Shown: positions 51,168 through 60,728 of the stretch, one piece after another | How the letters are laid out: every line of letters begins with the position of its first letter | Numbering within the stretch: the first letter of the stretch is position 1 | From: CAZAPG01 sp964486935 | GTDB lineage: Bacteria > Chloroflexota > Anaerolineae > 4572-78 > J111 | Direction of reading: 5' to 3' | Assembly (NCBI GenBank): GCA_964486935.1 | Contig: CAZAPG010000018.1 | Span: 1-64,000, forward strand | DNA: 64,000 bases | The notes under the pieces: generated by a model | Seen by the model: only the letters and a program-made list of their open reading frames with translations | Databases searched by the model: none | What the model was told of the DNA's origin: nothing | Translations under genes and position numbers: made by a program

Positions 51168-53168
51168 ATGAGCGATTCCGCATCAAAAACCGTTAATACC
51201 CAAGTAAATAAGCTGCCGTTTGAAAGCCAGGAGTCTGGCTCATCCAACCATTATAACCACACCGATGGCGATTTAGTAAAACGACTCTCCGGCGAGCTGA
51301 AAGAGATTACCGCCCTTTACAATATTGGCGTGGCCTTAAACTCCAGCCTCAACCCCAAAGAGGTTATCTGGTCACTTTACAAAGAAACCAGCCGCCTGGT
51401 TGATACCACCAATTTTGCCCTGGCGGTTTACGACTCTAATCGCCAGGCGCTTAACTTTATGCTGGTGTTTGACCAGAAACAGCGCCTGAAGCCTTTTTCG
51501 GTGACGATTGCTGATGAGCCGGATTTAACCGGCTACATATTCACCACCCAATCCCCCATTCTGGTCAAAGACCTCAATCACAGCGACCGCAAGTTTGAGC
51601 TAACCCGAATTCACCCGGATAAAAAGATTCGCTCCTGGTTGGGTGTCCCCATTATTAACCCGGTGTTGGCTAACGAGACAGCCCAGGGCGCAATTGTGCT
51701 CTGGAGCTATAACCCCGGCGTATTTACCAATCACCAGGTTTGGCTGCTGTCGGCAATTGGCACGCAAGCCTCTATTGCCTTGCGTAACGCCCGATTGTTT
51801 GAGTCTAGCCAGCGGCGCGCCACCGAAATGAGCCGCCTGAAAGATAGCGCCACCCAGCGCGCCGAAGAAATGGCTCACTTAAAAGATGTTGCCCAACGCA
51901 AAGCCGAGGAAATGGCTTTTATCAATGATGTGGCCCGCACCCTGTCGGCCTCGCTGAACCTTGATAAAGTGTTGACCAACATTATGGAGCAGGTTGACGA
52001 AATGTTGGAAGTGGAGGCCGGCTCGCTGTTGCTGGTCGACCCGGCTACGGGCGACCTGGTGTTTCAGATAGCTCTGGGTGATAAAGCCACCGAAATTAAA
52101 CCGTTCCGCGTGCCCAAGGGTCAGGGGATTGCCGGTCAGGTGGCCCAAAGCGGCAAGCCGGTGGTGGTTGATGACGTTGAAATGGACCGGCGTCATTTTA
52201 AGGTGCTCGATGAAAAAACCCAATTTCGCACCCGAAATATCCTGTGCGTGCCGCTAATTTTGCACGAGCAGACCATTGGGGTGTTGCAGGTGCTTAACAA
52301 AAAAGAAGGCAACTTTACCCAAAATGATGTTGACCTGCTCAACTCAATTGCCTCTTACGCGGCCATTGCCATTGAAAACGCGCGGCTGTACCAAAGCCTT
52401 GAAGCCGAGCACACCCGCACCATCGAAGCCGAACAGGAAGCCCGTAAAGAGTTGGCCAGAGATTTGCACGATGGCCCAACCCAACTGGTTGCCGCTGTTT
52501 TGATGAATTTGGATTTTGCCAAAAAAGCGCTGGAACGAGAGCCTTCGCTGCTGCCCAACGCGCTTGAAGAAATGGTAGAGTTAGCCTCGCGGGCCAGCCA
52601 CCAAATGCGTACCCTGCTCTTTGAACTGCGCCCCCTGGTGCTGGAAACCGAAGGATTGGGGGCTGCCTTGCAGGTATTTTTGGAGCGCCGGCAAAAAGAT
52701 GTTCCAGAAGACCAAAATACCAAACTCGCCCTGAAAATTGAAACCGACAACCCCAGCGGCGATGTTTCCCGGCACGACGGCAAAATTGAAACCACCATTT
52801 TTGCCATTGTGCAAGAAGTGGTCAATAACGCCGTTAAACACGCCAAAGCCAACAATATTGTGGTTGAGCTAAAAGAAGCCCCCGAAGGTCTCTACACCAC
52901 CATTACCGATGACGGCGTGGGCTTTGACCTGGATGAAGTGATGCGCAATTACGAAACCCGGGGCAGCCTGGGTATGATTAACCTGCGCGAGCGGGCCGAG
53001 TCGATTGGCGGCGAATTTACCATGAAATCTGAAATTGGCAAGGGCACCCACGTTACTGTTTTTGTGCCCAACGAGCAGGCCGAAATAGAAAAACGCAAAA
53101 AGAAGCGCGTAACCGGTATGTTGACTCTGCCCCCCAACATGCCTCCCCTCAAAGATCCTACCAAATAG
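51168..53168 (+). CDS. GAF-domain sensor histidine kinase (HisKA_3/NarL-type)
   Basis: 666 residues without membrane helices, so a cytoplasmic sensor. Two GAF domains (about 60-205 and 255-410), joined by repeated RATEMSRLKDSATQRAEEM heptads forming a coiled coil (about 215-250). The H-box is ARDLHDGPTQ (about 430-440), typical of HisKA_3, then the HATPase_c with VQEVVNNAVKHAKAN (N-box), DDGVGFDLDEV (G1) and GSLGMINLRERAESIGGEFTM. It should phosphorylate a NarL-type regulator, but none is encoded next to it. Ligands could be small cyclic nucleotides, heme or others. Confidence 0.92.
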   Translation: MSDSASKTVNTQVNKLPFESQESGSSNHYNHTDGDLVKRLSGELKEITALYNIGVALNSSLNPKEVIWSLYKETSRLVDTTNFALAVYDSNRQALNFMLVFDQKQRLKPFSVTIADEPDLTGYIFTTQSPILVKDLNHSDRKFELTRIHPDKKIRSWLGVPIINPVLANETAQGAIVLWSYNPGVFTNHQVWLLSAIGTQASIALRNARLFESSQRRATEMSRLKDSATQRAEEMAHLKDVAQRKAEEMAFINDVARTLSASLNLDKVLTNIMEQVDEMLEVEAGSLLLVDPATGDLVFQIALGDKATEIKPFRVPKGQGIAGQVAQSGKPVVVDDVEMDRRHFKVLDEKTQFRTRNILCVPLILHEQTIGVLQVLNKKEGNFTQNDVDLLNSIASYAAIAIENARLYQSLEAEHTRTIEAEQEARKELARDLHDGPTQLVAAVLMNLDFAKKALEREPSLLPNALEEMVELASRASHQMRTLLFELRPLVLETEGLGAALQVFLERRQKDVPEDQNTKLALKIETDNPSGDVSRHDGKIETTIFAIVQEVVNNAVKHAKANNIVVELKEAPEGLYTTITDDGVGFDLDEVMRNYETRGSLGMINLRERAESIGGEFTMKSEIGKGTHVTVFVPNEQAEIEKRKKKRVTGMLTLPPNMPPLKDPTK

Positions 53169-53188
53169 GCCAGAAATTCTCCAATTAA

Positions 53189-54634
53189 ATGATGCGGAAT
53201 CCAACCACCATTTTACGCAACTGGATAACGGCCGATAACCGGCTGGTGGCCGGCCTGGGGGTGTTTTTTGTGCTGCTGGTAGCCGGCCTGCTGGTAGGCG
53301 CTTTGTTTGGCGGCCTTGGCCCCTTAATGGCTGTTGGTTTGCTGGGCGGAGTGGCAATGGCCGTGCTCATGTTACGCAGCACGCAGGTGGGGCTGTTTGC
53401 CCTGATTGCCCTCATTTGCCTGCTGCCTTACGGCGCGCTGCCTTTTAGTATTGGCTTTAGACCAACTTTTTTAGATTTGGCCCTGGCCGCCCTCTTTTTG
53501 GTATGGGGTATGCGCCTCATTACCGGCCAGCAGCGAGAATTCAACTTCTCGCCGTTGGGGGTGCTGGTATTTATGTTTATGGGCTGGGCCATTTTTATCT
53601 TTATTTTTGGCCTGCGTTATGGCGGCTTAAATGTTACGGTAGCCCGTAATTTTTTGGAAGTGCTGCTGGCCGTTAGCCTGTTTTTTTTAGTCATCAATCA
53701 GGTAACAACCCTGCGCCAGCTTGAGCAACTATCGCGGGTAATTATTTGGGCCGGCGGCGGCACGGCGGCGCTGGGCATTTTCTTTTACGTTATCCCCGAA
53801 ACATTGGCCGTGCAGATTCTGTCGCTGCTGCGCGTCTTTCAATACCCCACCGATGGTATTTTGCGCTACATCGAGGATGACCCGGAACAGCCCATGCGGG
53901 CCATTTCAACTTCTATTGACCCCAACGCCCTGGGCGGCTTGATGGTTTTTTTGACTATTATTGCCGTGGTTCATCTGTTTGCCCGCCGGCCCATCATGCG
54001 CCGGCGCTACCTGTTAATCATTTCCGGCATGATGTTGCTGACCCTCTACCTGACCTTTTCCAGGGGGTCGCTGCTGGGCGTGGTGGTCGGGCTGGGGGTC
54101 GTCAGCCTGATCCGCTACCGCAAACTGGTTTGGGTGATGCTGATTGCGGCGGCGCTAATGGTTATTTTGCCCCAAACCCAAATTTACGTTGAGCGATTGG
54201 TGGAAGGATTTCAGGGCGAGGATTTAGCCACCCAGATGCGCTTTGGCGAGTATAAAGATGCCTTTAACCTGATTGGCCGCTTTCCGCTAACCGGCGTGGG
54301 CTTTTTTGGAACGCCCGATATTGATATCTATGTGGGCGTATCCAGCGTGTACCTGTTGGTGGCCCAGCAAATGGGGCTGGTGGGGAGCGGCCTCTATTTG
54401 CTAATCGGGCTGGTCTATTTGCTGGTCATTGGTTTTTCGCTGCGGCAACTGCCCGCCAACCACCGCCTGGAAACGCCACTGCTGGCCTATGGCGCGGCCA
54501 TTTTGGGGGCAATGGTTGGCGGGGTGTTTGACCATTTCTATTTTAACCTCACGTTTATCCACATTGCCGCCTTGTACTGGCTCACCTTGGGGTTGGGGAT
54601 GGCAGCCGTGCTGCTGTGGCGCAGGGAGGGCTGA
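53189..54634 (+). CDS. O-antigen ligase/polymerase-like membrane protein (Wzy_C)
   Basis: 481 residues with about 11-12 hydrophobic helices. The Wzy/WaaL core includes LYLTFSRGSLLGVVVGLGV (about 285-303) and the periplasmic loop LIGRFPLTGVGFFGTPDI (about 362-380), then LVAQQMGLVGSGLYLL. This pattern belongs to ligases and polymerases that act on lipid-linked saccharides at the outer face of the membrane. ATGs at 53189 and 53192 are equal candidates. The gene is 20 bp behind the histidine kinase and directly ahead of the Pcm gene, an odd partner. Confidence 0.85.
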   Translation: MMRNPTTILRNWITADNRLVAGLGVFFVLLVAGLLVGALFGGLGPLMAVGLLGGVAMAVLMLRSTQVGLFALIALICLLPYGALPFSIGFRPTFLDLALAALFLVWGMRLITGQQREFNFSPLGVLVFMFMGWAIFIFIFGLRYGGLNVTVARNFLEVLLAVSLFFLVINQVTTLRQLEQLSRVIIWAGGGTAALGIFFYVIPETLAVQILSLLRVFQYPTDGILRYIEDDPEQPMRAISTSIDPNALGGLMVFLTIIAVVHLFARRPIMRRRYLLIISGMMLLTLYLTFSRGSLLGVVVGLGVVSLIRYRKLVWVMLIAAALMVILPQTQIYVERLVEGFQGEDLATQMRFGEYKDAFNLIGRFPLTGVGFFGTPDIDIYVGVSSVYLLVAQQMGLVGSGLYLLIGLVYLLVIGFSLRQLPANHRLETPLLAYGAAILGAMVGGVFDHFYFNLTFIHIAALYWLTLGLGMAAVLLWRREG

Positions 54635-54653
54635 ATTGCCTGGTTTGCAACGC

Positions 54654-55430
54654 ATGGGCTACAGTTTTTGGGCGCGCGTGTCCACGCTCATTTTTATAAT
54701 TGGCCTGCTGGGTTGCGGGTCAACCCAACCACCCGAAACTGCCACCGCAACCCTAATTGAAGCAACGCCCCAGGTTGAGAAATCCCCGGCTGCTCCGGTT
54801 GACGCTTATGCCCGGCAGCGGCAAAGTATGGTTGAATACCAACTCAAAGGCCGCGATATTTCCAGCGAGCCGGTTTTGGCCGCCATGGGCCGGGTTTTAC
54901 GCCACGAGTTTGTGCCGGCTGACTTTCGAGGCGAGGCGTATGATGACCACCCGCTGCCGATTGGCTATGGCCAGACAATCTCGCAGCCATACATTGTAGC
55001 CCTGATGACAGAGTTAATTGACCTGCAACCGGGCGAGCGTGTTCTGGAAATTGGCACCGGCTCCGGCTATCAGGCCGCCATTCTGGCCGAATTGACCGGC
55101 CAGGTTTATACCATCGAGATTATCCCCGAACTGGCGGAGCGCGCTCAACAAACTTTTGGGCGGCTGGGCTATCGCCAGATTGTGGCCAAACAGGCCGATG
55201 GATACTGGGGTTGGGAGGAATACGCGCCGTTTGATGCCATCATTGTAACGGCTGCGCCGGACCACGTTCCTCAACCGCTGGTTAACCAACTGGCCGATGG
55301 CGGCAAGATGGTCATTCCCATTGGCCCGCCGGGCGGCTATCAAAGTTTGTGGGTGCTGGAGCGTCAGGGTGACCAGATTTTAAGGCGTAACTGGGGCGGG
55401 GTGCGGTTTGTGCCCTTTGTGCGGCAATAA
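54654..55430 (+). CDS. pcm: Exported protein-L-isoaspartate O-methyltransferase-like lipoprotein
   Basis: About 258 residues from ATG 54654; a TTG at 54636 directly behind AGGGAGGG could add six residues. A short signal peptide ends in a lipobox (LIFIIGLLGC, Cys at about 22) and a Thr/Pro-rich linker. The methyltransferase follows (about 60-258): ISQPYIVALMTELI, VLEIGTGSGYQAAILAEL (SAM site), VYTIEIIPELA, and FDAIIVTAAPDHVPQPLVNQL. It repairs isoaspartyl damage in proteins. An exported form is unusual because SAM is normally cytosolic. Its 3' end overlaps the convergent gene by 51 bases. Confidence 0.88.
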   Translation: MGYSFWARVSTLIFIIGLLGCGSTQPPETATATLIEATPQVEKSPAAPVDAYARQRQSMVEYQLKGRDISSEPVLAAMGRVLRHEFVPADFRGEAYDDHPLPIGYGQTISQPYIVALMTELIDLQPGERVLEIGTGSGYQAAILAELTGQVYTIEIIPELAERAQQTFGRLGYRQIVAKQADGYWGWEEYAPFDAIIVTAAPDHVPQPLVNQLADGGKMVIPIGPPGGYQSLWVLERQGDQILRRNWGGVRFVPFVRQ

Positions 55431-57854
55431 AGCCCAAATTGCCACTGCGGCCAGGCCATAGGCCAGGGCGGCCCCCCACAGCACGGTAGAAAAATTCCAC
55501 GTTAGCGAAATCATGGCGGCCAGCACCGCGCTCACCACCGAAGCGCAACCGTTGACGCCCCACACCCAGGGTACCAGTTTAGGCCGGGTTGCTCCCACCA
55601 AACTCAACCCCCGTGGAAAGGGGATGCCCAGCAGCGCCCCCAGCGGAAATAAGGCTGCCACCGTTACGGCAATGCGCCCGGCAAAGGGTAGCCGAAGCGT
55701 GGCGTCAAACAGAAGGGGCAGCAAAAAAGGGTAGGCGATGGTCAACAGCACAATCAGGGGCAGCGCCAGCCGCAGCGATAATCGCGCAGACAGATAGCCG
55801 CTGCCCACCCCCGCCGCTACCAAAATAGCCGAAACAACCACCGTAAATGAATAGGTCGGTTGGCCCAAGTAAAGTATAAAACGCTGCAACAGCGGAATTT
55901 CTACAAACAAAAACCCCAACCCCAACAAAGCAAAATAAAACAGATAGCGCAGCTTTAACCGCACTGTCGGGTGCGGGCCGGCATCGACAGGCCGGTTAGA
56001 CCCATTTTGGGTCAGGCTGCTTTCAGCCTTTAGCCAAAATAGCGGCGCCAGAATCAAAAAGGCCGACAGGCTGACTACCAGGGCCAGCAGTATCACCAGC
56101 ACCAGATATCCGCTGCCGCCAAAAGGCTGCCAGGTTTTTCCCAAAGCCTGCAATATTTCAGTAGTTTGCCGCCACTTAAAAAAATGAAAGAAAAAGGGGT
56201 GGTCATCGGTGGGAGGGGTAACGGCATAGGCGTATTGGGCATAAAAGGTGGCCGGGTTGGGGTCGGTTAGCAGCCGGGCAAAGGCGCGGTAGTAGGGCGC
56301 GTCTGGCACAAAGCTGTAACGGTTGACTTCTTCCGGCTGAATATCGGGTAGCCAGATGGGGTCAAATTGCAATCGAGTGGCAAACTGGCGGGTCAAAGCC
56401 ACATCATCTGGCGGCAGGGGCGAACGGCCGGCCACCACCAGCGATGTTTGTAAACTACGCAAGGCCATTGCCTGCGCCGCCGGGTTGAGCTGGGGGTCTC
56501 TTTGGCGCAGCGCCTCGATGATGGCCGCCCACAGTCTCAGGCTTTCGCTGGGGGGCAGTTGCAGCCAGCGTTCAACCACCAGCAGTCCGGCCGGAGTCAG
56601 GTGGTCCAGCATATCGCTAAATGACTCAACCGTGTAGCGGTAATCTTCGGTCAACGTGTAAGCGCCGGCCGTAACCGGGTGAAAACTGTCGGCGAGGGGG
56701 AGAATAATCAAATCAAATTGTTGCCCGGTGCGGCGCAAAAAACTGCGCGGGTTGTCAACAATAACGGTTACGCGGGGGTCGTTGTAAAGTTGACCGCCAA
56801 ACCGGCGCGCGGCCGCCAGCGCCGTGGGGTTGCTGTAAACCACCGTTACCGACGGGATATTGCGCGCTGTGGCGGTGAGCACGGCCAGGCCGCCGCCCGG
56901 CTCCAAAATCAGAACGTTGGCCTGGGGCCGTAGCTCAAAAGCCAAAGCTAATGGTAAATAGCGGGTAAACGCGGGGTCGTCGGGTGTGGTAATTGGGGTC
57001 AGGTTGTCGCCATCAATTATCAGCGCCAATTGCGGCGGCAGTTGGCCAGAATAGGTAAAACTCAGGCCGGGCGCCGAGCGAATGCCTTCGCTTTGCAATA
57101 CGTCAACTCGTGAGGCGGCGTTCCATTGGCTGGAGATAAGCCTGCTGCCCGGATAGAGCAGGGCCTGCGACAGCGTTTTGTAGGGGGTAAGCTGCACCTC
57201 AAAAATAGCCGGCGGGCGAAAAGTCAGAAAGATGAGGGTCAGGACAACAAGGCCGTATCCGGCTATTTTCAGGCGAGGTTTGGCCGGCGTTTCCGGTTGA
57301 ACGGAGGGTAGCTGAAGCGCAAGCGCCGCCAGCCAGCCGAGCAGGGTACACATAATTACGGCGCCGGGGCCGCCCACCGTGGCCAGGGCCAGCAGGGCCG
57401 CCGGCGGCCCCAGGCCGGAACCGAGTAAATTGACCGCATAAATCAGGCCAGCCTGCTCTGTTTGCACCGAGAGGGCCGCGCCAATTACCAATCCGCCAAA
57501 AAAAAAGGGAATGGTGAGCGACAAATAGTAAAGCGCCAGCCAGAGCAATTGTACCGGTTCCCAGGCCAGCCGGTACGCATCAAACGGCAGGTAATTGGTG
57601 GCTAAATAGGCAGCCGGGAGGGATACGGTAAACAACAGTGTGCCACTCTTTAACATGCGCTGCCAGGTGGTCTGGCCGGGCTGCCGTAGAGATAGATAAG
57701 TGCCGCTGGCACCCGCTCCCAGCAGGGCCAGGCTAATGGCCATAAAGGCAAAGTGGTGGCCCTGGGCCAGCGCAAAAAAGCGGGTCAGGGTTACTTGAAA
57801 AGCCAGAATGGCAGCCGAGGTAAAGAATATTGCTACATAAATAGCATTCATCAA
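55380..57854 (-). CDS. Spermidine synthase-like domain in a polytopic membrane protein
   Basis: 824 residues. An N-terminal block of membrane helices (about 1-225, MNAIYVAIFFTSAAILAFQVTLTRFFAL), a soluble Rossmann methyltransferase-like core (about 285-540, VLILEPGGGLAVLTATARN, then FDLIILPLADSFH) and a C-terminal membrane block (about 595-815). This architecture occurs in 'spermine/spermidine synthase domain' membrane proteins of many bacteria, whose reaction is not established. The acidic residue usually after the GGG loop is not obvious, so activity is uncertain. The 3' end overlaps the Pcm gene. Confidence 0.82.
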   Translation of the reverse strand: MMNAIYVAIFFTSAAILAFQVTLTRFFALAQGHHFAFMAISLALLGAGASGTYLSLRQPGQTTWQRMLKSGTLLFTVSLPAAYLATNYLPFDAYRLAWEPVQLLWLALYYLSLTIPFFFGGLVIGAALSVQTEQAGLIYAVNLLGSGLGPPAALLALATVGGPGAVIMCTLLGWLAALALQLPSVQPETPAKPRLKIAGYGLVVLTLIFLTFRPPAIFEVQLTPYKTLSQALLYPGSRLISSQWNAASRVDVLQSEGIRSAPGLSFTYSGQLPPQLALIIDGDNLTPITTPDDPAFTRYLPLALAFELRPQANVLILEPGGGLAVLTATARNIPSVTVVYSNPTALAAARRFGGQLYNDPRVTVIVDNPRSFLRRTGQQFDLIILPLADSFHPVTAGAYTLTEDYRYTVESFSDMLDHLTPAGLLVVERWLQLPPSESLRLWAAIIEALRQRDPQLNPAAQAMALRSLQTSLVVAGRSPLPPDDVALTRQFATRLQFDPIWLPDIQPEEVNRYSFVPDAPYYRAFARLLTDPNPATFYAQYAYAVTPPTDDHPFFFHFFKWRQTTEILQALGKTWQPFGGSGYLVLVILLALVVSLSAFLILAPLFWLKAESSLTQNGSNRPVDAGPHPTVRLKLRYLFYFALLGLGFLFVEIPLLQRFILYLGQPTYSFTVVVSAILVAAGVGSGYLSARLSLRLALPLIVLLTIAYPFLLPLLFDATLRLPFAGRIAVTVAALFPLGALLGIPFPRGLSLVGATRPKLVPWVWGVNGCASVVSAVLAAMISLTWNFSTVLWGAALAYGLAAVAIWALLPHKGHKPHPAPVTP

Positions 57855-58044
57855 GGTTATTGTTTAAAGCTCAATCAAACCTGGGCGTAAGCTGTTGGGC
57901 AAGGTGGTGAGCTTGCTGTACCGCGATAGACAAATATCTCACAACTCAATTCTAGGCTTGTTGACTGTTGTTGTCAATCATCTTTTTGCCACGGCAGGGT
58001 AGGGGCGAGGTGGCCGCCGGGAAAAAGATTTGTTTGAGGCGGGA

Positions 58045-58617
58045 TTATAGCCGGGTTGTGGTTTTATCCGGTTCTTTAGACTCGTCAAAGGTGGTCCAGC
58101 CGCCGGCTTGCCAGGCTTGGCGGCGCTTATCAACTTCAACAGCGCCAGACAGTTCCAGCACATTTTTGACAAAAGAGGCACGTTCTTTGTCAGTTTCAAC
58201 GACTACTAAAATGCCGCCACGTTTAAGCCCTTCGGCGTAAAAGTCAGCCTCTTTTTCAGAGATGCCCAGGCTGGTGAGCGCCCCCAACAGCCCGCCGGCT
58301 GCGGCGCCTATACCGGTTGCCGCAAAAACGGTGGCTAAACTCCCTGCCGCCAACACCGGCCCAATTCCGGGGATGGCCAGCGTGCCGGCGCTAACCAGCA
58401 AGCCGGTTAAGCCGCCTACGGCAGCGCCACCGGCGCTACCCAGCTTGCTATCGGCTTGAACGGCGCCCTGCTCTGTATCTTTCTGGCGATTCACCTTTTG
58501 TTTAATCTGATTACGGGCCACTACACCAAACCGGTTTTTGTTGAACCCCGCATTTTGCAATTCTTTAATGGCCGAATCTGCGGCTGATTCGCGTTCAAAT
58601 AAACCAACAATTTTCAT
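58045..58617 (-). CDS. General-stress-type glycine-zipper protein (YflT-like)
   Basis: About 190 residues from MKIVGLFERESAADSAIKELQNAGF (GAAAGGAGC ahead of the ATG); the upstream frame extension is rejected. The first 45 residues match general stress protein 17M/YflT-type domains. A Gly/Ala-rich hydrophobic region (about 65-120, with GGAAVGGLTG and GIGAAAGGLLGAL) forms a glycine zipper that may enter membranes. The tail (about 125-190) repeats the first fold (YAEGLKRGGILVVVETDKERA). It stands alone behind a terminator and probably responds to stress. Confidence 0.8.
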   Translation of the reverse strand: MKIVGLFERESAADSAIKELQNAGFNKNRFGVVARNQIKQKVNRQKDTEQGAVQADSKLGSAGGAAVGGLTGLLVSAGTLAIPGIGPVLAAGSLATVFAATGIGAAAGGLLGALTSLGISEKEADFYAEGLKRGGILVVVETDKERASFVKNVLELSGAVEVDKRRQAWQAGGWTTFDESKEPDKTTTRL

Positions 58618-58678
58618 AGGGTAATTGCTCCTTTCAAGATGTTCTGTGGTCATTATATTGTGCTGACCGGCAGCCTCA

Positions 58679-58694
58679 CACCCCAACTGGGGTG
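58679..58694. promoter_or_regulatory. Palindrome CACCCCAACTGGGGTG over the -35 region
   Basis: A 7-bp-arm inverted repeat lies 22 bp upstream of a TATAAT (58652-58657, minus strand) for the glycine-zipper gene. It may be a repressor site. It lies just past the terminator at 58704. Confidence 0.45.
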
Positions 58695-58703
58695 ATTTTT
58701 GGG

Positions 58704-58731
58704 CAACAAAAGAGCTATCTTGCGATAGCTC
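58704..58731 (-). terminator. Terminator, family member 1
   Basis: On the minus strand GAGCTATC-GCAA-GATAGCTC is followed by TTTTGTTG. It ends the sll1863-family gene. The stem is the same as at 62763 and 63764. Confidence 0.8.
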
Positions 58732-58779
58732 CCGTTACCCAATCGAGGGAAGTATATTGTTTGATGCCCTCCTACTGGG

Positions 58780-59085
58780 CTATTTTGATTTTCCATTTTC
58801 CTGAAATTTGGCGGCGGCCTGGCCGATAGCCTGTTGCAGTTCGGCCAGAGCTTTTTCGGTACCATCTTTTAACACATCCCAGGCTTCGCCGCTGGCACGC
58901 TCTAATTTTTCCAGCCTGTCCTGAACTTCGTCTACCTGGCGATAAACGGCCTTCATAAAATCTTCGTAGTGCAGGCCGGCCTGCTCCTGGTTATATTCCA
59001 TTTTGGCCTTGAGCCGTTCAAGCTCGGCCTGTCGAATTTTTAAACGCGCTTCTGCTTCTTTTAGATATTCCTCTTTAGATTTCAT
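58780..59085 (-). CDS. sll1863-family stress response protein
   Basis: 101 residues from MKSKEEYLKEAEARLK (AGGAGGTC before the ATG); the longer frame overlaps pncB. It is a single charged helical protein with Glu/Lys/Gln-rich heptads (EARLKIRQAELERLKAKMEYNQEQ), so a coiled coil. The family was named after a Synechocystis stress gene and includes small cytoplasmic proteins induced in salt or heat stress. It follows pncB by 17 bp. A paralogue lies at 62374-62673. Confidence 0.78.
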   Translation of the reverse strand: MKSKEEYLKEAEARLKIRQAELERLKAKMEYNQEQAGLHYEDFMKAVYRQVDEVQDRLEKLERASGEAWDVLKDGTEKALAELQQAIGQAAAKFQENGKSK

Positions 59086-59102
59086 TTTGACCTCCTGACT
59101 TG

Positions 59103-60653
59103 TTATGTCTGAAACGACTTGATTAACTCCTGTTTCAGGTTCCACAGCCGTTGGGTTAGGGATACGTGGTAGATGTGGGGATTCATAATCCGCTTGACGC
59201 CGGAGTCTAGCCTGTCCAAATCGCGCTGGCGGCAGGCGCGAATCTCGTCAATAGAAGGAAATTGATATACAAGATTGCCTTTGTCAATGATGTCTACCAG
59301 CAGCGGCTCAATTTTGGTGATATTTTTTTGGCTCAACTGGCGAAACTCGGTGTGGTCCGAGGGGTGGCGCAGCATAATCTCTTTCATCTGGCGCGGCTCT
59401 TCCGAATCCAGACTGAGCAGGTCGGCGGTGGCGTTGTGGCGTTCGTCGTAAATGCGCCACACCAGTTTGTGGCCCGGATTGGGCGTTTTATGCAGCGATT
59501 CGGAAATTTTGATGGCGGGAATCCAGGCATTATGATGCTGAACGGCCACTAATTTATACACGCCGCCCAGGGCCGGGTCGCCCTCAGAGGTAATCAGTTT
59601 GGTGCCCACGCCATAGGCCAGTCGCTTGACAAGCTGGTCGGCATCTACCCCGTAGCGCGGGGCTTCCATACTAATTTGGGTGATAATCTGCCAAATGGTC
59701 AATTCATCCAGGTTGTTTGACAGCACAATGGTTGTGTCGGGAAACCCGGCGTCGTTGAGCATTTTGGCCGCTTGAATACTGAGATAGGCCAGGTCGCCGG
59801 AGTCTAGCCGAATGCCGACCGGCTCATGCCCTTTGCGGCGCAGCTCCTCAAACACTTTAATCGCGTTGGGCACGCCGCTTTCCAGGGTGTTGATGGTATC
59901 TACCAGCAGCAGGCAGTCGTCGGGGTACACGTTGGCGTAGGCTCTGAATGCGCCCAGTTCGCCTTCGCCCAGGGCCATAAAAGTTTGCACCATACTGTGA
60001 GCGTGGGTACCCTTGGGCAGGTAGCCCAGCACGTGCGACACGCCGGTATTGGATGAAAAATCTGCGCCGCCAATGAGGGAGGCCCGCGTGCCGGCGTTGG
60101 CCCCTTTCTCGTGGCCGCGCCGCAGGCCAAACTCCATCAAAAGCTGGCCGTGCCCGCTTTCTCTGATGCGAGCGGCTTTGGTGGCAATCAGCGTTTGGTA
60201 ATTAAGCTGGTTGAGCAGCGGCGTTTCCAGCAGTTGGGCCAGAGCCAGCGGCCCCTGCACCATGGTAATAGGCACATTGGGGTGCACCACCCGGCCTTCG
60301 GGAATGGCCCTAACGGTGAGTTGCATAAAGGGGGTTGGCCCGCTGTTTTTGAGCCAGTTCAAAAAATCGTCATCAAAAATGCGAGAGCCGGTGCGGCTTT
60401 TTTGGCCGCGCAGGTACTCAATGTCTCTGTCTTTAAAGCTAACCGCCTGCATCCAGTTGACCAGCCATTCCAGGCCGGCATTGATGCAGTACCCGGCACG
60501 ATGCAGCCCGTAGTCGGGGTAATCGCGAAAGAAGTGGTCAAATTGAACTTCTTTTTCGTGCAGGCCGGTTTTGTAGTAAAGCTGGGCCATGGTGAGCTGG
60601 TACTGGTCGGTAAATAAAATGCCCTCGGCAATTTGCTGCTCTGCCTCTTTCAT
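59103..60653 (-). CDS. pncB: Nicotinate phosphoribosyltransferase
   Basis: 516 residues. It makes nicotinate mononucleotide from nicotinate and PRPP in NAD salvage. Family segments: LFTDQYQLTMAQLYYKTG (about 14-31), FGLRRGHEKGANAGTRASLIGGADFSSNT (about 177-205), THAHSMVQTF, IRLDSGDLAYLS (about 277-288) and the C-terminal YKLVAVQHHNAWIPAIKISE. Length and motifs are normal. A TATAAT (60693-60698, minus strand) lies upstream. Downstream, 17 bp away, is the sll1863-family stress gene, so NAD salvage and stress are linked in one operon. Confidence 0.93.
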   Translation of the reverse strand: MKEAEQQIAEGILFTDQYQLTMAQLYYKTGLHEKEVQFDHFFRDYPDYGLHRAGYCINAGLEWLVNWMQAVSFKDRDIEYLRGQKSRTGSRIFDDDFLNWLKNSGPTPFMQLTVRAIPEGRVVHPNVPITMVQGPLALAQLLETPLLNQLNYQTLIATKAARIRESGHGQLLMEFGLRRGHEKGANAGTRASLIGGADFSSNTGVSHVLGYLPKGTHAHSMVQTFMALGEGELGAFRAYANVYPDDCLLLVDTINTLESGVPNAIKVFEELRRKGHEPVGIRLDSGDLAYLSIQAAKMLNDAGFPDTTIVLSNNLDELTIWQIITQISMEAPRYGVDADQLVKRLAYGVGTKLITSEGDPALGGVYKLVAVQHHNAWIPAIKISESLHKTPNPGHKLVWRIYDERHNATADLLSLDSEEPRQMKEIMLRHPSDHTEFRQLSQKNITKIEPLLVDIIDKGNLVYQFPSIDEIRACRQRDLDRLDSGVKRIMNPHIYHVSLTQRLWNLKQELIKSFQT

Positions 60654-60728
60654 GGTCTGTATATTCCTTTACGTGAAGATTATTTTGTAACCATTATACC
60701 TCTTTTTTGGGCTTGCGGCAGGTCAATT

